A DNA stretch of 64,000 nucleotides, taken from contig JAUYTV010000016.1 of the NCBI GenBank assembly GCA_030694985.1, positions 22,037 to 86,036 of the forward strand, given 5' to 3'. The translations under genes and the position numbers were made by a program. The DNA is from Methanoregula sp. (GTDB lineage: Archaea; Halobacteriota; Methanomicrobia; Methanomicrobiales; Methanospirillaceae). How positions within the stretch are numbered: position 1 is the stretch's first letter; each line of letters begins with the position of its first letter. Positions 12,001-16,143 of the stretch are shown piece by piece. The notes under the pieces are model-generated. The model ran no database searches, was not told the origin of the DNA, and worked only from the letters and a program-made list of their open reading frames with translations.

Positions 12001-13245
12001 TGCTGCACATGTGGGATCTATGGTTTGTGCATCATCAAATGATTCAAGTGCATCGTTGTACCTGCCAAGTCGGGTGAGCGCAACCCCGCGGTAATAGAAT
12101 GATGCTGCGTGATCTTCTTTTTTGCTTAACGCGTGATTAAACGCATCAAGAGCTTCATCATACCGGTTTAAGTTGATGCATGACACTCCTTTTAAATAAA
12201 AAGCATCTGCATTCGATTGATCAAAAGAAAGCGTCCGGTCGAAGTCCTGCACCGCTTCATCATAGTAGTTTAAGAATGCATAGGCAATACCACGGTTATA
12301 GTAGGTTTGGGCATGAGCCGGGCTGAGTTCTGCAGCTTTATCAAAAGCGCGAATTGCTTCGTTGTATTGCTGGAGCTGGTTATGAGCAAGTCCCTGGTGA
12401 TACCATGCATCGGCCTGCTGGGGACTTAGTAAAAGTGCCTGGTGAAGTGCTGATATTGCGTCTTCATATTTTCCAATTTTCAGGAGTGAAATGCCGTTTA
12501 TTGTCCAGATATCGGCATGATCGGGCTCGTGTTCAAGGAATTTTGCAGCTGATTGTGCAGCCGCATCATAATGTTCCTGTTTTGCTAATATGAAACAACG
12601 GTAATACCAGACCCATATGTCGGCAGGGTCCAGTTCACTGGCCTTTTCAAATGCAGCCAGCGCTTCATCGTATTTTCCTATTTCATAAAGAGAGATCCCG
12701 CGGTTATAAAATGCCCTGGCATATTCGGGCACAATCGCGATCGCTTTATCGTAAGCGATGATTGCCTCATGGTGCCTGCCGATATCTCCAAGGGCTATGC
12801 CTTTATTGTAAAAAACTTTTGCCTGTTTTGGATCAATGGCGAGCGCATGATCGTATGCGCTGATTGCCTCTTTGAACCGTCCCAGTTCGTACAATGCAAT
12901 GCCTTTTAAGATCCAGACTTCGGCATTGTCAAACTGTATAGAGAGCAGTTGTTCACAAGCGTCCAGAGCTTCTTCATTCCTGCCAATCTGCGCCAATGTT
13001 GCTGCTTTATTATACCATGTGTTTGGGTCACCGGGTTCGATCGACAGGGCAAGATCATAAGCTATGATTGCCTCATCAAATTTCCCGAGATCATAGAGGG
13101 CAATTCCTTTAAAATAATGGGCTTTTGCAAGTTTGGGAAACAGCGCAAGTCCACGGTCAAACATGACGATGGCTTCCTGGTACCTGCCAAGGTCATAGAG
13201 TTCGATGCCCTGACGCAACAATGCTTCAGCATCACTCTTATTCAT
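1..13245 (-). CDS. Giant TPR-repeat protein, C-terminus beyond window
   Basis: The frame is open from ATG at 13243-13245 to the window edge, at least 4415 codons (about half a megadalton). Nearly every 102 bases codes a canonical 34-residue tetratricopeptide unit with small residues at positions 8, 20 and 27, typically AxxxKGxALxxLGRYDEAIxAFDxALxxxP, so about 130 units are visible. There is no signal peptide, membrane segment or other domain; TPRs begin within the first ten residues (MNKSDAEALLRQGIELYDLG). I sampled the frame near 3000, 6000 and 9000 and it stays in phase. TPR solenoids are protein-binding scaffolds, normally 3-16 units, so this length is extreme. The most similar units lie 816 bases (8 units) apart. 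An SD (GAGGT, 13256-13260) precedes the start. The ligand and role are unknown; cytoplasmic location is inferred from the lack of a signal. Confidence 0.95.
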   Translation of the reverse strand, partial: MNKSDAEALLRQGIELYDLGRYQEAIVMFDRGLALFPKLAKAHYFKGIALYDLGKFDEAIIAYDLALSIEPGDPNTWYNKAATLAQIGRNEEALDACEQLLSIQFDNAEVWILKGIALYELGRFKEAISAYDHALAIDPKQAKVFYNKGIALGDIGRHHEAIIAYDKAIAIVPEYARAFYNRGISLYEIGKYDEALAAFEKASELDPADIWVWYYRCFILAKQEHYDAAAQSAAKFLEHEPDHADIWTINGISLLKIGKYEDAISALHQALLLSPQQADAWYHQGLAHNQLQQYNEAIRAFDKAAELSPAHAQTYYNRGIAYAFLNYYDEAVQDFDRTLSFDQSNADAFYLKGVSCINLNRYDEALDAFNHALSKKEDHAASFYYRGVALTRLGRYNDALESFDDAQTIDPTCAAAVYQKGLSYAHLSRYAEAILAYDLALQIRPAYADALYHKGFALAKLGRNTEAITEFDRTIEEQPKNPQAYHQKGLLLAKLGKFEDAVDAYLRSIEIKPAYAQAFYDLGLSYARLEQSKEAIEAFERAIAINPNYVNAHYNRGLALTSLGRYSDAFDAFDRAAEIDPSHTLTLYQRGMMLMQLMRYDDAIDAFDCVLVLSPQNAGALYEKAMALVQLERLDEALLVFDEALEQNPSLINAWFHKGISLATLGMQDDAIVAFDKAILLNPKHNEASVRKGIALVNLDRFGEAIVLFNRSLEDNPQDVWAWCYKGIALLSLNRFDEAIRAFDKALEINNHFSRAHYERGNALLLTNRLPDAINSYNNALEFDPDNRETLFKKGLALVKNEQYDEALKTFEQVLVFAPQNIDALYEKAQALFHIGNYEKAVQAFESVIDIDPAHLNSQYYRAKSLQKVNRFDDAVAAFDRVLALSPRHADAASEKGAALMHLRRFEEANVAFNYALEQDPTLVDAWLKKGVTLSHLGLEEKSVEAFEKAIALNPQLTEATVKKGIALVNLSRFSDAVTILNLALEDDAENISAWYYSGLSLAALDKTEDAVKAFDRVLEINRRCAPAWYERGTALARMGKHLEAVLSYDQALELFPDDPQTLYHKGLALAQRERYDDAIKTFERVLTLQPENGLAYYYLGISLAGRERYDEAVRAFDQALTIDPTNAPAYHFRGIALIQSERYEDAVNTFEQAIERDPANPQSYHYLGIAYLQSKQYEKALGALKSATDMDPSLSEGYMYQGMALAHLSSHEEAVISIDKSLAANPSLMEALIYRAESLIYLTRYAEAIETADRILSLNPTLVDIWMLKGNANISLLKKPDALIAFTKVLEIDPNLSEGWVKKGHVLYEMGKTTDAIVAYTRGLDINPSLRDIWVCKGDALNELGKTHDAITAYTKAVKIDPGHVDAWVKSGRAYYDLGRYQDAIDAFDNAIALDHRCLEAFHYKGLSLEKINRVEESIHVFEVLLEIDPLNSDAQYHKGLALSKLGDHQDAIVAFDKTIALKPSAPVWYNKGRSLTEIGMYKEAVDAFNCALEIESSYTEAYYYLGFSYLKLDKYKEAIDAFDRNLENDTSNAQGHFNRGISLQKLDRNKEALEAFDKALIYDPDNALAFYHKGQSYANLEMFSEAVFSFDKTLHLKPKFTDARLKKGLALYQLGKLRESIKDFDRTIHEVPHNSFAYYQKGRALFDLGNFTEANESYDRALELNPAFCEAHFHKGLVLLKLLRYDDAVSSFDLALDINPDFEKAHNNRGYALAKTGRHNDAITAFDRALSLLPTDVSSVYQKGLSLYTLGLYRDALDSFDRSLELKPQFADAAFYKALALHDLGRNEDSLAAAERAIEINPEFSGAWYRKGVAFLDLEQYDKAVLAFNRTIELDKTNAQAYFDKGLALIHLEKHKEAIESFDHVLDLIPGYATAFYHKGIALCAIGMFEEAVLSFNITLEITPDNADTLYQKGRALTHLENYTDAIIVFEAAHKIEPRRADIVYQQGLSYALLVQHEEAVSSFTLALDIDPGYTDALYHKGLSLAELGKFADAIDALTKTLETNPKIANAWLIKGFCLSAGERYQEAILSYNNALEIDSNNAHSWFYKGRAQLSLDAPSDAAGSFDQALVNQPEFGEAFYYKGIALYRLGNFSGSVAAFEQANSLIPDFFPAYREKGRALFKLERYKDAADAFGRVIAEDQKEVTALYGEARALDKLGLYDNAIQSYDRVNLLDPACERAFLYKGKAQAKLNHEKDAVESFDRTLELNPVNSDALCGKGRALVILQNYENAVETFDAFLSIKPDSVHILYEKGLALTRMKRAESALEVFNLSITLGLDTSRVHAEKGFVLFELGNYAEAILSFERALSSDSHDAPSLLAKGLALAQVGRHEDSISAFDAALLIDPENGRAHHARGEALIKLQRYEDGVISLDHALDYDKANPDILTCKGYALYRLNRFKESVEALGKSLKTRPQDTKTLFFRAKAYMHLKRWEDAITLFEKVLGIDPQNTAAWYYKGQGYARMALFDDALHAFENALANDSSCTVAWFEKAETLQQLEQYEESLPAYDRTLELNPWQQNAAYHKGLALFILGRNDEAIGLFNHALTIGDESARILFSRGHALLVAGRYNDALGSLNRSIELAPKDAAAWFEKGQALAFLEDFNGAVGAFEKTLELSPKDAHALFGKGEALFRLERDDDAITAYDLALSLDSTFADAAYGKGLALARLLNYQEAIKAFDYTLEYIPGHAGAHYQKGLALNKIGKYDRAIKEFKTALTHDSSIHDAIYQSGFAYVQLGKHENALRAFDQMLEITPADATILYQRALALTNLHRFEDALTAFDRTLEFNPHLTDAAYQKGLILATLERYEEAVVAFDKAIALGLDDAQVHANRAHALLVIDRYSDALNSLNRSIEIAPDDPATWFEKGQVQTLLRDFNGVVDAFTKTLKLNPKDAHAAFGKGEAHFALGQDEAAITSYDLALSLDSTFADAAFGKGLAYARLLNYTEAIKSFDYTLEYLPEHAGAHYQKGLALNATGKYEKAIREFKAAVTQDSSIYDAIYQSGLAYAQLGKYENALQVFDKMLDLTPEDATVMYQRALALTKLHRFTDALVPIESALDRENNRSEVWILKGSALYECERYAESLESFDRALALEPENSTAWYRKGKSYLELVRTREAIECFERVLSADPACAPGWFKKGSAHLSTGEFEPAVDALTRALELKPVSANGWYDRGIALFELGRFDEAVLSYDRALAINPKFANACYDKGVALTRLERDTDAITAFERATGIDPHFATAFFDTGLANLRLSHYKEAVKAFDKGLSVNASYAPAYYYKGIALSHTKKFKDAILAFDSAISLDGGNYDVWYNKGLALSKTSQFEKAAAAFEKAIGFDPKVYGSFFEKGCALFRLLRYDEAIVAFLQALSLDDSRRDGHFALGRAYVALHRYENATHSFDRTIACDPGFVKAYLENGLALEELGRYDEEITALAGMLSYEPEHVGAWYHTGIAYEHLGMDNEAVVAFERARNGDPYNISLLFLEGRTLARLEKYEDAIHIFDIALGREPDNGEILFEKGRALVHLERYAESAEILGAAAAHLPERFEPPYEQGLSLVIVGRYEEAGVAFNAALNLNATDPDIWTEKGSVLLHLKHYGEAIDAFSHATSYNPDSYRAFLEQGMAYALLGKMDDAILAFNRAIQLKPGDAIALYEKGLALFHLKKFSEAVRSLDESLESDPDNTGTLYYRSAALSEAGDYAKSAESYEHLLTLTPENPAAWLELALILARINRHEKAIVAFDQCLSLQPDSFAAVYNKARSLDILNRTKEAITVYNRALSLDPAHAQTHHFKGKALYHLGRFEEAAKEHDLALEIDPAFGEAFYDKGRSLSSLGMYREAVKTFDKALAIEKNYAAVYYDKGLALAHLGRHEDAIIAFNKNIDLDAGNALAHYNKGLSLAAIGRQTDAIVAFDRMLQIDPQSIDGWLHRGRALAGLTRYNDAIEAYVRTLKIDQSNAEAWYLKGSALYALGGYDDAIEAFARALEIRPDYTLAFFNKGRSLFQLGMYKEATQSFENAILIEPKNIDALYQKGRALIRLRRYEDAIAAFDPALRIRPTAAMIWTGKGIALSALHKEQDAINCYNKALGIDNKDAQAHYNLGVSNVRLGRYQDAIRNLDAALSHRPRCAEAYFQKGQALSGLSMYHEAISAFDKALAQNGTYADSWLYRGIAETNLGSYDSALDCYDRAVAIDPAYEVPYLYRGIALIQLKRYTEAADAFDLALERQPAYPEAFYHKGVALVHREQYDEAIALFEKALTLNTRYYEAFQYKGIALARIKRYGDAIAAFDSALAIKPDSEEALYEKGRALIRNENFKDAIVAFDRLLAINPGFADALYENGRAYFSLGNYEWAISAFEHAIECSPTCAPAFFWMGRAYAEQGNVDAAITAYNHALENKPRSAEIFAYRGIAYATLEQFREAIQSYD

Positions 13246-13255
13246 ATATTTTTTT

Positions 13256-13326
13256 ACCTCGCACGATAGTTTTTTTGTTTTTTTTATTTTCACGTGGCAA
13301 TACTTAAAGGATATAAGTTTTATAAA
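13256..13326 (-). promoter_or_regulatory. Promoter and SD of the giant TPR gene
   Basis: Read on the minus strand, a TATA-like TTTATAAA at 13326-13319 is followed by a second AT box CTTATATCC at 13317-13309. Start-site spacing of about 25 bases from the first box would give a leader of roughly 45-50 bases. The leader ends with the SD GAGGT at 13260-13256, ten bases from the ATG. The box spacing is inference. Confidence 0.5.
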
Positions 13327-13572
13327 GGCGGCATATACCCTTTCCGGTACAATATATGTACATCCGTCATTTATGAATCCTGTTTTTTATACAGGGAAAT
13401 TGAAGGAGAGAAGAGATATTTACCACACTTTTTTATTTGCTCTAAAAAACGTTACGCCATCAACAGTGAAAAAGATCTCATTATGAAATTGCGATGATAG
13501 AGGTAATTTTAAAAAACAGCGGCGACAAAATGAGGTAAAAAACAAAATTAGATTTGAACATCTTATATGAGA

Positions 13573-13645
13573 GCCTATGCCGAGATTTGAACTCGGGACT
13601 TCCTCCTTACCAAGGAGGCACACTGCCGGGCTGTGTCACATAGGC
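13573..13645 (-). tRNA. tRNA-Thr (anticodon GGU)
   Basis: The 73-nt cloverleaf is complete: acceptor stem GCCTATG/CATAGGC, D stem ACAC/GTGT, anticodon stem CCTCC/GGAGG with loop TTGGTAA (anticodon GGT), a 5-nt variable loop, and T stem CCGAG/CTCGG with loop TTCAAAT. All stems pair perfectly. The 3' CCA is not encoded. No intron is present. A T-rich stretch follows the 3' end (minus strand, around 13535-13550) and may terminate transcription. It lies between the giant TPR gene and the HPr-kinase-like gene and is not obviously co-transcribed with either. Confidence 0.95.
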
Positions 13646-14067
13646 ATTTTTGTTGAGAGAGAATCTTTTTTGCAATCGCCCTTAACAAGGCGTGCGGGTT
13701 CACTAATCCACAGAAGCGAATTGCCTAACAACGTTGTAAGTCATCCCTATAAAACATTGCGGAAAGAAAAACATGAATCCAGAAATGATTCCCGTAACTT
13801 CAGGGAACACATTCTTGCAATCTATCGTTCAGAGCGCACAAATGCGTTAAATGATCTGCATTACTCTATCGTATGCAGAAACTTTAATGTAATAATTATA
13901 GCAGTTTTCCTTACAGCAATAAAGAATTGAGGCCATACGTTTATTGCCAAGCCATAACGATTGAGTAACATTCAGCATTTGCCGTTTGCGTAAATCTCTG
14001 GCAATAAAAATCTTCATGAAATGAAAGTTTTTTAAAAAAGGAAATCTCAAACCGGAACGGTGAGAAT
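13646..14067. other. Intergenic region without recognised gene
   Basis: About 420 AT-rich bases between the tRNA and the 22-codon ORF. Short frames here lack ribosome binding sites and family resemblance. It probably holds the promoters of the tRNA (minus) and of the 14068-15086 operon (plus); no clear element was picked out. Confidence 0.4.
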
Positions 14068-14136
14068 ATGGAAATTACTAATCTTTCTGCCATAATAGAA
14101 AAGAAAATCTACATATCAAAAAAGGATGCTCTATGA
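14068..14136 (+). CDS. 22-aa peptide ORF coupled to the HPr-kinase-like gene
   Basis: A short frame starts at ATG 14068 with a good SD (GGTGAG at 14059-14064) and begins MEITNLSAII. It ends at TGA 14134-14136, so its stop overlaps the ATG of the next gene as ATGA. This is the arrangement of translationally coupled archaeal operons. The next gene has no SD of its own, which supports coupling. The peptide is hydrophilic with a lysine-rich middle, lacks cysteine, and is not a recognised family. It may be a leader peptide that controls translation of the kinase-like gene, or a small functional protein; no evidence decides between these. Confidence 0.5.
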   Translation: MEITNLSAIIEKKIYISKKDAL

Positions 14137-15086
14137 CTTATACCATTACCTTGATCACCACTGATGAAAACGAGCGCCTGATGGAACTATATCTCCCAAA
14201 AGTCCTCTACGAGATCAAATCAGAAATTTACGGGTGTTGCATCAAACTGCTATCAGATGACCAAACCGTAAAGGAAACCTGGCAGGATAATTTTTATCCG
14301 ATGTCACAAAATGTGCGGTCTCACGGCCGCCTTTTTGTATTCAAAGATCCCTCCTGTGGACCAGACACAGTTTTTTTCGATTCGCATTCGAGGTCTGCGT
14401 ACCTGATTAATTTCAATTACTATGGCTGGATAAAATCAATCGCCCTCAGTCTTGCCGGGGATATCCTGGAAGATCAACATAACATCTATTCTGTGCATGG
14501 AGCCTGCATGGACATTGACGGAAAAGGTCTCTGCCTTATTGGAAATTCCGGTGCAGGCAAAACCACCCAGACCTACGGACTCTTAAAAGATCCTAATACC
14601 CGCATCGTATCGGATGACTGGTTTTTTTCACGGGTTTATGGGCCGGACATCCTTGCTTATGGTTCGGAAAAAAACTTTTACATACGAAAAGATCTCGCAA
14701 CGGTCTGGAAAGAATATGACGGGCTTGTTCCTGAAGGGGATTTTGATAAGGAAGGAAGAGCAGTTGCAGATCTCCGGTGGGTGATTGGAAAAGGCAGAAT
14801 CCTTCCGATGACGACCTTGAAGATGATGATAATATTAAAACGGGATCCAATGGATAAAAACGAAGCCCGATCGCTGCTCCCCGAAGAAGGTCTCTTGCTC
14901 TTTGAGGGAAATAACTACTTTAACCCTCATCTTCTGGTCAACAATTCCTATAAAAAACATATACGGAAACGGTATATTACAAATCTCTTAGAAAGGACAA
15001 CAGTGTACCTGGTAAATACAATCAATACCCCTGAGGAAACCCAAAGGCTGATCCGTTCACTTGCAAATGTTCCCCAGAGTCCCTGA
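14133..15086 (+). CDS. HPr kinase/phosphorylase-like P-loop protein
   Basis: A 317-aa protein. Its central part has the Walker A motif GNSGAGKT at residues 137-144, preceded by SVHGACMDIDGKGLCLI and followed by SDDWFF, the pattern of the HprK C-terminal/PEPCK-like kinase fold. The N-terminal 120 residues are not the bacterial HprK N-domain and I do not recognise them. Archaea generally lack the PTS protein HPr, so the substrate is unlikely to be HPr. Downstream are a truncated and an intact PPDK; PPDK carries a phosphohistidine domain homologous to PTS enzyme I, so a regulatory role toward PPDK is an attractive but unproven idea. The start overlaps the stop of the upstream 22-codon ORF. Confidence 0.75.
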   Translation: MTYTITLITTDENERLMELYLPKVLYEIKSEIYGCCIKLLSDDQTVKETWQDNFYPMSQNVRSHGRLFVFKDPSCGPDTVFFDSHSRSAYLINFNYYGWIKSIALSLAGDILEDQHNIYSVHGACMDIDGKGLCLIGNSGAGKTTQTYGLLKDPNTRIVSDDWFFSRVYGPDILAYGSEKNFYIRKDLATVWKEYDGLVPEGDFDKEGRAVADLRWVIGKGRILPMTTLKMMIILKRDPMDKNEARSLLPEEGLLLFEGNNYFNPHLLVNNSYKKHIRKRYITNLLERTTVYLVNTINTPEETQRLIRSLANVPQSP

Positions 15087-15320
15087 TCGTAAATTGTTCC
15101 CGTCACGGTTACACCCTATGCTGGCAGGATTTTTTTTTTAAAAAAAAAAGCGAGCGATATGCACTGCAAGGTGTACCGCAAAATGTACCGCAAAATGCGG
15201 GCATGACAATTTTATCTTTTGTTTCATAGTACACACAAACAGGAAGCGTAAGCGCGACTTCAAGGGTATGACAACACAGAACGCGGCCAAACTAAAAAAA
15301 AAGGGTGAATCATAACAACG

Positions 15321-15818
15321 AAATGGGTAGATGAGATCCACACCCGTGTTGAAAAAACCTACACCATGAAACTGAACCTAATGTGCGATTCCCTGCTCGA
15401 AGTGGTACGCGCCTGCATGCGGGCAGACAATCTTGCAGAACAGGCAGAATTCTTTTCGTTTGGAACAAACGACCTGACACAGGCCACGTTCTCTTTTTCT
15501 CGCGAAGATGCAGAGAACAAGTTCCTTCCCATGTATAACCAGAGCGGCATACTACAGGACAATCCGTTTGAAGTATTGGATGTCAAGGGAGTAAAAAGGC
15601 TCATGCAGTCAGCAGTCAAATGGGGGCGGCACACACGTCCTGACATGAAAGTCGGAATTTGCGGCGAACATGGCAGACATCCCGCATCCATCCGCTTCTG
15701 CCACAAGATCGGCCTGACCTATGTCACCTGCTCCGGCCCCCGCATCCCCATCGCACGGCAGGCGGCTGCACAGGCTGCAATTACTGAAGGCGAAAAGATG
15801 AATGACAAGGCGGCTTAA
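15321..15818 (+). pseudogene. Truncated C-terminal PPDK copy
   Basis: The frame encodes KWVDEIHTRVEKTYTMK onward and is nearly identical at DNA and protein level to the last 165 or so residues of the intact PPDK ending at 18918, including FGTNDLTQATFSFSRED and the catalytic-cysteine motif CGEHG. Homology starts abruptly at about 15321 and an in-frame stop lies at 15306, so the N-terminal ATP-grasp and phosphohistidine domains are missing. Two changes at otherwise conserved positions (CGEHGRHP for CGEHGGHP, ASIRF for ASIMF) suggest relaxed selection. An internal ATG at 15366 could still give a 150-aa protein, but I see no SD. It is best read as the remnant of a tandem ppdK duplication. Confidence 0.85.
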
Positions 15819-16143
15819 AACAGGTACTTTTTTGCTCTCTTTTTTTATTTTTTTATGCCCCTTAGTATTAAAAAACCAAAACGACAATACAGAACCTTTT
15901 TTTTGTCATGGTGCCAATTTTTCCATTGGATATTAAAAAAAGTGCTGGAAGCCTTTTAGCGTTCACCGGATTTTTGGAAAAATGCACTAATCGCGTTTGC
16001 GAACTGAAGAGAACAATGACATAATCTTTGCTCTTTTATCGTAACTTCGCATTAATGCAGCTAAACCAAGGATAACCCTGATTGTTATCTTAAAAAAAAG
16101 TCCAGTGTCCCAGTGCAGAATATAAAAAAAAGAGGAGTAGATC
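15819..16143. other. Intergenic region: terminator tract and ppdK promoter
   Basis: Oligo-T tracts at about 15828-15860 follow the truncated copy and probably terminate transcription. Near 16090-16130 are AT-rich boxes and, just before ppdK, the SD GAGGAG at about 16132. No gene is supported here. Confidence 0.4.

Noticed and set aside
1..13245. 102-bp periodic repeats that might be taken for a CRISPR or satellite array
   Set aside because: The units are diverged, fully coding in one frame and encode TPR motifs; there are no conserved repeats with unique spacers.
525..13269. Many plus- and minus-strand frames of 60-185 codons inside the giant TPR gene, the longest being 9748-10305
   Set aside because: They follow the 102-base periodicity of the TPR gene in other frames, lack SDs and have no family resemblance.
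13294..13497. 67-codon frame between the TPR gene and the tRNA
   Set aside because: It overlaps the TPR promoter, lacks an SD and has no family resemblance.
15164..15200. Short direct repeat GTACCGCAAAAT (two copies)
   Set aside because: Only 12 bases, two copies, with no associated gene or structure; probably slippage.
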